Shown here: piece by piece, positions 25,301 to 37,300 of the stretch | How the letters are laid out: every line of letters starts with the position of its first letter | Position numbering within the stretch: position 1 is the first letter of the stretch | Assembly: GCA_021186555.1 (NCBI GenBank) | Contig: JAJKFL010000012.1 | Location: 1,798,001 to 1,862,000 of the forward strand | DNA length: 64,000 bases | Direction: 5' to 3' | Source of the DNA: Reticulitermes speratus | Taxonomy: Eukaryota > Arthropoda > Insecta > Blattodea > Rhinotermitidae | The notes under the pieces: generated by a model | The model's database searches: none | Seen by the model: only the letters and a program-made list of their open reading frames with translations | What the model was told of the DNA's origin: nothing | Position numbers and translations under genes: made by a program

Positions 25301-28300
25301 AGACGTGAAAGGCTGGCATATGGTCAATGAATATGGTACTTATTGGCATTGTACGTATCTTTGTTAAGACGTGAAAGGCTGGCATATGGTCAATTAATAT
25401 GGTACTTATTGGCATTGTACGTACCTTTGTTAAGACGTGAAAGGCTGGCATATGGTCAATGAATATGGTACTTATTGGCATTGTACGTATCTTTGTTAAG
25501 ACGTGAAAGGCTGGCACATGGTCAATTAATATGGTACTTATTGGCATTGTACGTACCTTTGTTAAGACGTGAAAGGCTGGCATATGGTCAATGAATATGG
25601 TACTTATTGGCATTGTACGTATCTTTGTCAAGACGTGAAAGGCTGGCATATGGTCAATGAATATGGTACTTATTGGCATTGTACGTACCTTTGTTAAGAC
25701 GTGAAAGGCTGGCATATGGTCAATGAATATGGTACTTATTGGCATTGTAAGTATCTTTGTCAAGACGTGAAAGGCTGGCATATGGTCAATGAATATGGTA
25801 CTTATTGGCATTGTACGTACCTTTGTTAAGACGTGAAAGGCTGGCATATGGTCAATGAATATGGTACTTATTGGCATTGTACGTATCTTTGTCAGGACGT
25901 GAAAGGCTGGCATATGGTCAATGAATATGGTACTTATTGGCATTGTACGTACCTTTGTCAAGACGTGAAAGGCTGGCATATGGTCAATGAATATGGTACT
26001 TATTGGCATTGTACGTATCTTTGTTAAGACGTGAAAGGCTGGCATATGGTCAATTAATATGGTACTTATTGGCATTGTACGTACCTTTGTTAAGACGTGA
26101 AAGGCTGGCATATGGTCAATGAATATGTTACTTATTGGCATTGTACGTATCTTTGTTAAGACGTGAAAGGCTGGCATATGGTCAATTAATATGGTACTTA
26201 TTGGCATTGTACGTACCTTTGTTAAGACGTGAAAGGCTGGCATATGGTCAATTAATATGGTACTTATTGGCATTGTACGTACCTTTGTTAAGACGTGAAA
26301 GGCTGGCATATGGTCAATTAATATGGTACTTATTGGCATTGTACGTACCTTTGTTAAGACGTGAAAGGCTGGCATATGGTCAATTAATATGGTACTTATT
26401 GGCATTGTACGTACCTTTGTTAAGACGTGAAAGGCTGGCATATGGTCAATTAATATGGTACTTATTGGCATTGTACGTACCTTTGTTAAGACGTGAAAGG
26501 CTGGCATATGGTCAATTAATATGGTACTTATTGGCATTGTACGTACCTTTGTTAAGACGTGAAAGGCTGGCATATGGTCAATTAATATGGTACTTATTGG
26601 CATTGTACGTACCTTTGTTAAGACGTGAAAGGCTGGCATATGGTCAATTAATATGGTACTTATTGGCATTGTACGTACCTTTGTTAAGACGTGAAAGGCT
26701 GGCATATGGTCAATTAATATGGTACTTATTGGCATTGTACGTACCTTTGTTAAGACGTGAAAGGCTGGCATATGGTCAATTAATATGGTACTTATTGGCA
26801 TTGTACGTACCTTTGTTAAGACGTGAAAGGCTGGCATATGGTCAATTAATATGGTACTTATTGGCATTGTACGTACCTTTGTTAAGACGTGAAAGGCTGG
26901 CATATGGTCAATTAATATGGTACTTATTGGCATTGTACGTACCTTTGTTAAGACGTGAAAGGCTGGCATATGGTCAATGAATATGGTACTTATTGGCATT
27001 GTACGTACCTTTGTTAAGACGTGAAAGGCTGGCATATGGTCAATGAATATGGTACTTATTGGCATTGTACGTATCTTTGTTAAGACGTGAAAGGCTGGCA
27101 TATGGTCAATTAATATGGTACTTATTGGCATTGTACGTACCTTTGTTAAGACGTGAAAGGCTGGCATATGGTCAATTAATATGGTACTTATTGGCATTGT
27201 ACGTATCTTTGTTAAGACGTGAAAGGCTGGCATATGGTCAATGAATATGGTACTTATTGGCATTGTACGAATCTTTGTTAAGACGTGAAAGGCTGGCATA
27301 TGGTCAATGAATATGGTACTTATTGGCATTGTACGTATCTTTGTTAAGACGTGAAAGGCTGGCATATGGTCAATGAATATGGTACTTATTGGCATTGTAC
27401 GTACCTTTGTTAAGACGTGAAAGGCTGGCATATGGTCAATTAATATGTTACTTATTGCGTGTATTAATGCTGTGTAGAGCTGAGTTTGTTGAAGTTATTT
27501 CTTGGGTATTTACAACAAAGCTACTTCAACAACGGTTTGTAGGGTCTGTCAACTCTTTTCTTTTTTAAAGTAAATACAGTAGAACCCTGTTAAGAAGTCT
27601 TTCAAGGGACCAGAGGATTAGGGACTTGTTAAGGGGACCAGAGGATTAGGGACTTCTTAAGCGGGAAGACTTATTGAGAGGGAAGCTTATTAATAGCAAT
27701 AGGATTTCGGGACTTTAAAAAATCAAGACTTCTTACAGAGGAAAACTTCTTATGTGGGGACTTCTTATCTGGGTTCTACTGTATATTGTTACTGTTACAT
27801 GAACTGCCCCCAGTACATATCTTGTTACTGTTACATGAACTGCCCCCAGTACATATCTTGTTACTGTTACATGAACTGCCCCCAGTACATATCTTGTTAC
27901 TGTTACATGAACTGCCCCCAGTACATATCTTGTTACTGTTACATGAACTGCCCCCAGTACATATCTTGTTACTGTTACATGAACTGCCCCCAGTACATAT
28001 CTTGTTACTGTTACAGGAACTGCCCCCAGTACATATCTTGTTACTGTTACATGAACTGCCCCCAGTACATATCTTGTTACTGTTACATGAACTGCCCCCA
28101 GTACATATCTTGTTACTGTTACATGAACTGCCCCCAGTACATATCTTGTTACTGTTACATGAACTGCCCCCAGTACATATCTTGTTACTGTTACATGAAC
28201 TGCCCCCAGTACATATCTTGTTACTGTGACATGAACTGCCCCCAGTACATATCTTGTTACTGTTACATGAACTGCCCCCAGTAAGTTAATCCATACTTAA

Positions 28301-31300
28301 TTAAAGAGTGAAAACAAGCAAAGTAACACTTACCTCCTCATTTATAACATGGTTATGGTCTTCTTGAAACTTCACAAAGGTATCAATCAAGCCCATAAGC
28401 TTGGGCGAAGAGTATTTTATGAACTTATGGAAGCCATTGCGAACAGCCAGTGATGCAAAGGTCACATTATTGACAAGTGCTGATCGTAGGTCAGTGAGTT
28501 CCCCCGGGTTAAGCACACCACATGATTCATATATATGGCATGTGATGAGGAAGTCTGCAACACACAATCAAATGACATGAGTGGATCATGTAGTATGCTG
28601 GGAAGAGATGACTTACGGCATGTAAAAACTACAGGCAAGAAACATGAAGGAAAGACTCCACTTGGGTAACATAACCGCAGATGGAAGGATAAGATATAAA
28701 CTGCATCTTAACAAAGCATGGTGTGACAACCTGGCTTACTAAATACAGGCTGCTGTGGCTACCTGACCAACTATCAGCTTCTCAAAAAAGATAGTTCAGA
28801 ATAGTCTGTAGAACTCGCTGCGGTAAACTTTTCACATTATTTAGTGTGTTCCATTACAACGAAACATGCAGATTTTGTGTTAAGGATCTGAGCCTTCTGC
28901 ATTGTGACACTGTATTGTTGGCTGCGTGGTTCACAACATTCTAAAAGATCACAGTTCTTTCATCTTCTAGGGTCAAGCACTCTTCTTGGGCTCTTTGGTC
29001 CTGAAGATGAAGTAACCATGATCCTTCAAAACGCTGGGAACCACTCACCCCATGACACAGTGTCACATCAAACACCACCACTGTGAAAACCACAAATCTC
29101 GTGCTGTTTGACAGATTTAAGTCTGAGCAGCTGTACCTAGCACTGCATCTCCTAGGAACTCGAGCCGCTGATAGCAGTCTGTGATGCGGTTTGACGAGTA
29201 TGAGGCATGTGTGATTGCCTGCAAGAGAAATGAGCGGTCTCGAAACTTGTAATGAAGTCGGCGTTCCAGATCACCAACTCCTTCGAGATGCATCTCTAAA
29301 TCTCCAGGGGCCAAGCGGGCACTAGATGGCTTTGTGTCCAGAAGGAGTTCAGAATGATCAATATCAGGGAGTATTTTAAGCCAGCCTAGCAATCTGAGAG
29401 CACCACGAATACCACTGCCCTGAAAAAAAGAAGAAAAAAAAAACTGTACTTGAAACAAATCCATTTTGTTGCAATACTAAACCCTCCAAGCCCCGGTGGT
29501 TACATATGCCACCAGGGGGTTTAACATTCGAAAATTCTACGTTCTGCCCACTGAGTGTATTTATGTTTTCTATGGATCTCAGAACAAAAGGCAATTATTT
29601 CCCTATACAGAATTAACTGACTGGTTTTTAACAGAGATGGAGTGTTTACTGCGCGGTACGGACTGTATTTATGTGTTTTGTGTGGATCTCAGAACAAACA
29701 GCGATTATTTCACTGTACAGCATTAACTGACTGGTTTGTATAACTGAGACGGAGTGTGTTTACTGCGCGGTACGGACTGTATTTGTGTGTTTTGTGTGGA
29801 TCTCAGAACAAACAGCGATTATTTCACTGTACAGCATTAACTGACTGGTTTGTATAACTGAGACGGAGTGTGTTTACTGCGCGGTACGGACTCTATTTAT
29901 GTGTTTTGTGTGGATCTCAGAACAAACAGCGATTATTTCACTGTACAGCATTAACTGACTGGTTTGTATAACTGAGACGGAGTGTGTTTACTGCGCGGTA
30001 CGGACTGTATTTATGTGTTTTGTGTGGATCTCAGAACAAACAGCGATTATTTCACAGTACAGCATTAACTGACTGGTTTGTATAACTGAGACAGAGTGTG
30101 TCTACTGCGCGGTACGGACTGTATTTATGTGTTTTGTGTGGATCTCAGAACAAACAGCGATTATTTCACTGTACAGCATTAACTGACTGGTTTGTATAAC
30201 TGAGACGGAGTGTGTTTACTGCGCGGTACGGACTGTATTTATGTGTTTTGTGTGGATCTCAGAACAAACAGCGATTATTTCACTGTACAACATTAACTGA
30301 CTGGTTTGTATAACTGAGACGGAGTGTGTTTACTGCGCGGTACGGACTGTATTTATGTGTTTTGTGTGGATCTCAGAACAAAAGGCAATTATTTCCCTAT
30401 ACAGAATTAACTGACTGGTTTTTAACAGAGATGGAGTGTTTACTGCGCGGTACGAACTGGGTCTTTATATAATGCAGGTTCATCTTTGGCAAGTAAGCTT
30501 TTGAGTACCAACATTAGATACAACTGACAAAGAAAGTGCTCCTCAGCCACTGACTGCTCTGCATTACAAGCACCACGTGTGGAAACACTAACAGTGTTTG
30601 CTGCAGCAGGAAATGCAAAGAAACCCACTGTGTGTCCTGTGGGAAGGGCTTGTGTTAGTCAAGAATAATACCATCACTCACAAAAACCTGAGTTTCGAGA
30701 TTATTTAAGCCCAGAATTGTATTTTGGCAATCAGCCATAACAGTGATCATAATGTACACCAGTGCACAGACATTAAAATGTAGAACCTTGAGCTCAATTG
30801 CTAGTTGCTGTTACGGCAGCTTTCTCATACGTCTGATACATTTTATACTGCTGTTCTAGACTGGCAAAATATAATGTTAAGAGACATTCGTGGCAGACTG
30901 ATTAAGTACAGCTATTCATAAATGTTTAATAAAATATGTACTGACAATGCTTTATGTGTGTTAATTTCTTCATGTGTTTGAGGTTACTTTAGCATCACAT
31001 ACTGGTAAATATATTGTGACTTCAGTGGCCCATTGTATTTCTCACTGGTTTGTATTCACACATTGTCGTCATTGTGAACATGTCTAAAGTCCTAAAACAT
31101 GTTCCTTTAAAGCTCTGGATGTTCTTGGTCTCTCCATCTATGTCTAGGTTGTCCTATGTCCTGTCTTCCCTTGGGCTGGTATTACAGAGCCAGTCTTGGT
31201 GGTCAATTCATGTCCTTTTGTTTCAGGTGATCCAATCAGTTTTTCTGATGTGCTTTCGAATCTTCTACTACGTTGCCTATTTTCAGTCTGTTTCAGATGT

Positions 31301-34300
31301 TAAGAGTTCCTTTGGCGGTCCAGTATTTTAAGTCACAGTAGCAACCTTGATCTCATTTGTGCCGCTTCCAAGTTTTGGGCATCTCTCTTGTTCATGGTCC
31401 AGGTTTTGCCACGATACAACAAAGCTACTTTTGAACTGATGCTATGCAGTCTTAATTTTGTGTCAGTTGTGTATAGTTTCCAAAATGTCGTCTCATTATC
31501 TCATTAATTTTATTGTACCTTGGTAGTTTTATGTCAATATCCTTTTCTTCAGCAGATATTAAATTTCACAGTTCAATGAAATTAGAAACTTATTTTGCAT
31601 CTGTTTCAATGTTTAAATTTCTACCTTGACCCTTTGTATGTTTCCACCACAGAATCGCACTGCTTTTATTTCTGAGAGGAGAAATTTTCAGGTCACGTGT
31701 TTTTCTGCAGTTTTGTTTAATTCATAAGCCACTTTCTGTAACTCGTCCTCAGATTTTGCTACCAATACTTGATCATCAACAAACAGTACTGTTTCATTTT
31801 TTGCTAAGAAGCAAGTTGAATTCCACTGTGTGTGAACTGTTTCCCTCCCTTTATGAATCTTATCAATGTATATATTAAACAGATTTGGTGATAACCCACA
31901 TCCCATCTTACTCCATTGTTGATGGTAATTGGCTCTGAGAATTGTTCATAATTATACTTTTTACATATTGTTGAGTGTTGATACAGACTCTGCACTGCTT
32001 TCAGCAGTTGTCTTAGTAACTGTGCCTAGGTCTCAGTTGTTGATTCCTAGCTGGTCCCAAGTCAAGGAAAAGGAGAAAGGTTGGACTTGGGGCAAACATC
32101 CCTACTCTGTAAAAAAGGAAATGCTGAGAACATTCAAGAGAAGCCTTGGATGAGGTCAGAAAAAAACATGATGGATTACGCAATGTAAAATGGACATGTT
32201 AACTGGAACATGGAATGTCAGAACATTATTTAGAACTGGCTCACTTACAATGCTTACCCAGCAGTTAGTTCAGTATAATCTAGATACTAAAGCTATACAG
32301 AAAATCAGACGGCAAGACAAACATATCACAGACACAGAAACACACACTTTCTTTTTAGTGAGAAAGAAGGGCGAAGACATGAGTATGTAGCAGCACTTGC
32401 TGTTAAAAAGAGACATGAGTATGTAGCAGCACTTGCTGTTAAAAAGAGACATGAGTATGAAGCAGCACTTGCTGTTAAAAAGAGACATGAGTATGTAGCA
32501 GCACTTGCTGTTAAAAAGAGACATGAGTATGAAGCAGCACTTGCTGTTAAAAAGAGACATGAGTATGTAGCAGCACTTGCTGTTAAAAAGAGACATGAGT
32601 ATGTAGCAGCACTTGCTGGTGAAAAGAGACATGAGTATGTAGCAGCACTTGCTGTTAAAAGAAATGAGATGAGAGCACTTGCTGTTAAAAGAGACATGAG
32701 TATGTAGCAGCACTTGCTGTTAAAAAGAGACATGAGTATGTAGCAGCACTTGCTGTTAAAAAGAGACATGAGTATGAAGCAGCACTTGCTGTTAAAAAGA
32801 GACATGAGTATGTAGCAGCACTTGCTGTTAAAAGAGACATGAGTATGAAGCAGCACTTGCTGTTAAAAAGAGACATGAGTATGAAGCAGCACTTGCTGTT
32901 AAAAAGAGACATGAGTATGTAGCAGCACTTGCTGTTAAAAAGAGACATGAGTATGTAGCAGCACTTGCTGTTAAAAAGAGACATGAGTATGTAGCAGCAC
33001 TTGCTGTTAAAAAGAGACATGAGTATGAGCAGCACTTGCTGTTAAAAAGAGACATGAGTATGAAGCAGCACTTGCTGTTAAAAAGAGACATGAGTATGTA
33101 GCAGCACTTGCTGTTAAAAAGAGACATGAGTATGTAGCAGCACTTGCTGTTAAAAAGAGACATGAGTATGTAGCAGCACTTGCTGTTAAAAAGAGACATG
33201 AGTATGTAGCAGCACTTGCTGTTAAAAAGAGACATGAGTATGAGCAGCACTTGCTGTTAAAAAGAGACATGAGTATGAAGCAGCACTTGCTGTTAAAAAG
33301 AGACATGAGTATGTAGCAGCACTTGCTGTTAAAAAGAGACATGAGTATGTAGCAGCACTTGCTGTTAAAAAGAGACATGAGTATGAAGCAGCACTTGCTG
33401 TTAAAAAGAGACATGAGTATGTAGCAGCACTTGCTGTTAAAAAGAGACATGAGTATGTAGCAGCACTTGCTGTTAAAAAGAGACATGAGTATGTAGCAGC
33501 ACTTGCTGTTAAAAAGAGACATGAGTATGTAGCAGCACTTGCTGTTAAAAAGAGACATGAGTATGTAGCAGCACTTGCTGTTAAAAGAGACATGAGTATG
33601 TAGCAGCACTTGCTGTTAAAAAGAGACATGAGTATGTAGCAGCACTTGCTGTTAAAAAGAGACATGAGTATGTAGCAGCACTTGCTGTTAAAAAGAACAT
33701 GAGTATGTAGCAGCACTTGCTGTTAAAAAGAGACATGAGTATGTAGCAGCACTTGCTGTTAAAAAGAGACATGAGTATGTAGCAGCACTTGCTGTTAAAA
33801 AGAGACATGAGTATGTAGCAGCACTTGCTGTTAAAAAGAGACATGAGTATGTAGCAGCACTTGCTGGTGAAAAGAGACATGAGTATGTAGCAGCACTTGC
33901 TGTTAAAAAGAGACATGAGTATGTAGCAGCACTTGCTGGTTGAAAAGAGACATGAGTATGTAGCAGCACTTGCTGTTAAAAAGAGACATGAGTATGTAGC
34001 AGCACTTGCTGTAAAAGAGACATGAGTATGTAGCAGCACTTGCTGGTGAAAAGAGACATGAGTATGTAGCAGCACTTGCTGGTGAAAAGAGACATGAGTA
34101 TGTAGCAGCACTTGCTGTTAAAAAGAGACATGAGTATGTAGCAGCACTTGCTGTTAAAAAGAGACATGAGTATGTAGCAGCACTTGCTGTTAAAAAGAGA
34201 CATGAGTATGTAGCAGCACTTGCTGTTAAAAAGAGACATGAGTATGTAGCAGCACTTGCTGGTGAAAAGAGACATGAGTATGTAGCAGCACTTGCTGTTA

Positions 34301-37300
34301 AAAGAGACATGAGTATGTAGCAGCACTTGCTGTTAAAAAGAGACATGAGTATGTAGCAGCACTTGCTGTTAAAAGAACAGAGACGCATGGAGATAGTTGT
34401 AGCAGCACTTGCTGGTTAAAAGAGACATGAGTATGTAGCAGCACTTGCTGTTAAAAAGAGACATGAGTATGTAGCAGCACTTGCTGTGAAAAGAGACATG
34501 AGAAATGTAGCAGCACTTGCTGTTAAAAAGAGACATGAGTATGTAGCAGCACTTGCTGTTAAAAAGAGACATGAGTATGTAGCAGCACTTGCTGGTGAAA
34601 AAGAGACATGAGTATGTAGCAGCACTTGCTGTAAAAGAGACATGAGTATGTAGCAGCACTTGCTGTTAAAAGAGACATGAGTATGTAGCAGCACTTGCTG
34701 GTGAAAAGAGACATGAGTATGTAGCAGCACTTGCTGTTAAAAAGAGACATGAGTATGTAGCAGCACTTGCTGTAAAAGAGACATGAGTATGTAGCAGCAC
34801 TTGCTGGTGAAAAGAGACATGAGTATGTAGCAGCACTTGCTGGTGAAAAGAGACATGAGTATGTAGCAGCACTTGCTGTTAAAAAGAGACATGAGTATGT
34901 AGCAGCACTTGCGGGTGAAAAGAGACATGAGTATGTAGCAGCACTTGCTGGTGAAAAGAGACATGAGTATGTAGCAGCACTTGCTGGTGAAAAGAGACAT
35001 GAGTATGTAGCAGCACTTGCTGGTGAAAAGAGACATGAGTATGTAGCAGCACTTGCTGGTTAAAAGAGACATGAGTATGTAGCAGCACTTGCTGTTAAAA
35101 ATGAGAGCACATGTAGTATGAGTGAGCAGCACTTGCTGTGTGAAAAGAGACATGAGTATGTAGCAGCACTTGCTGGTAAAAAGAGACATGAGTATGTAGC
35201 AGCACTTGCTGGTTAAAAAGAGACATGAGTATGTAGCAGCACTTGCTGTTAAAAAGAGACATGAGTATGTAGCAGCACTTGCTGTAAAAAGAGACATGAG
35301 TATGTAGCAGCACTTGCTGGTGAAAAAGAGACATGAGTATGTAGCAGCACTTGCTGGTGAAAAGAGACATGAGTATGTAGCAGCACTTGCTGTTAAAAAG
35401 AGACATGAGTATGTAGCAGCACTTGCTGTTAAAAAGAGACATGAGTATGTAGCAGCACTTGCTGGTGAAAAGAGACATGAGTATGTAGCAGCACTTGCTG
35501 GTGAAAAGAGACATGAGTATGTAGCAGCACTTGCTGTTAAAAAGAGACATGAGTATGTAGCAGCACTTGCTGTTAAAAAGAGACATGAGTATGTAGCAGC
35601 ACTTGCTGTTAAAAAGAGACATGAGTATGTAGCAGCACTTGCTGTTAAAAAGAGACATGAGTATGTAGCAGCACTTGCTGTTAAAAAGAGACATGAGTAT
35701 GTAGCAGCACTTGCTGTAAAAAGAGACATGAGTATGTAGCAGCACTTGCTGTTAAAAGAGACATGAGTATGTAGCAGCACTTGCTGTTAAAAAGAGACAT
35801 GAGTATGTAGCAGCACTTGCTGTTAAAAAGAGACATGAGTATGTAGCAGCACTTGCTGTTAAAAAGAGACATGAGTATGTAGCAGCACTTGCTGTTAAAA
35901 AGAGACATGAGTATGTAGCAGCACTTGCTGTTAAAAGAGACATGAGTATGTAGCAGCACTTGCTGTTAAAAAGAGACATGAGTATGTAGCAGCACTTGCT
36001 GTTAAAAAGAGACATGAGTATGTAGCAGCACTTGCTGTTAAAAAGAGACATGAGTATGTAGCAGCACTTGCTGTTAAAAAGAGACATGAGTATGTAGCAG
36101 CACTTGCTGTTAAAAAGAGACATGAGTATGTAGCAGCACTTGCTGTTAAAAAGAGACATGAGTATGTAGCAGCACTTGCTGTTAAAAAGAGACATGAGTA
36201 TGTAGCAGCACTTGCTGTTAAAAAGAGACATGAGTATGTAGCAGCACTTGCTGTTAAAAAGAGACATGAGTATGTAGCAGCACTTGCTGTTAAAAAGAGA
36301 CATGAGTATGTAGCAGCACTTGCTGTTAAAAAGAGACATGAGTATGTAGCAGCACTTGCTGTTAAAAAGAGACATGAGTATGTAGCAGCACTTGCTGTTA
36401 AAAAGAGACATGAGTATGTAGCAGCACTTGCTGTTAAAAGAGACATGAGTATGTAGCAGCACTTGCTGGTGAAAAGAAGAAAGAAATAATGTGCTTGATT
36501 TTAAAGCTACAAATGAAGTGATGTGTACATTGCGGATTGAAACAAAATTTGGTAACCCATGTATAGTGAATGTCTATACACACCAACAGAAGAATTGGAT
36601 GATGTCATAAGGATCGGTTTTACCAAACTATGGAAAGAGCATATGACTCTATATCAAATAATAATATTAAAATAGTGAGTGGAGATTTAAATGAAAGAGT
36701 ACGACAAGAAGACATATACAGAGGAATTACTGGAAACCATAGTCTACACCTTGAAACTAACACGAATGGACAGAGATAAACTCAAAACACACAAGACTCT
36801 AATGTGACCAGTACTAAGCTACGGCTGTGAAGAATGGACAATGACTCAGTCATCAGAAAGGGTGGCAATATTTGAAGGGGAAACACTAAGAAAAATCTTT
36901 GGACCGGCCTATGAAAATGACTTAGGATGGAGACTAAGACATAATGAAAGCTCTATGAATTGTTAGATGAACCTGATATAGTGAAACAGCAGGAAGGACT
37001 TTGCTGCTAAATGTGAGAGGATGGAGGAGACTACCAAGGGACAGGGATATTGGGAGGCAAACTACTGAAGAGGCCAGTGCCCTATGCGGGCTGTCACACC
37101 ACTGAGGAGGAGGACGACGAAAAATAATAAGAAAAGACGTCGTCTTGGTACATTATCTTCTCGTAACATCTGCCAAAAACTTCCTTGGTTTACAGTCATA
37201 TGCTTTTTTACAGTCTATAAACAAAAGAAATGTGGATAAGAAGTTAAGCTCACTTCCTTTTTCCAGAATGTGTTGCATACTGCATATGGCATCCAGAATA

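Noticed and set aside
20888-27431. Open frames of 465, 310 and 1,400 codons on the minus strand as a repetitive protein gene
   Set aside because: They are the 66-bp satellite read in a stop-free frame. The opposite strand is also partly open, indels break the frame, there is no start or signal context, and the array lies inside a Dicer intron.
20184-28284. Repetitive frames at 20184-20830 and 27754-28284 as silk- or structural-type proteins
   Set aside because: Pure tandem repeats without flanking coding sequence, signal peptide or splice context, within Dicer introns.
32270-36462. Many overlapping cysteine-rich frames ([12 protein letters not shown] type)
   Set aside because: Artefacts of the 36-bp array on the strand opposite to its LINE endonuclease origin; the same sequence is open in several frames.
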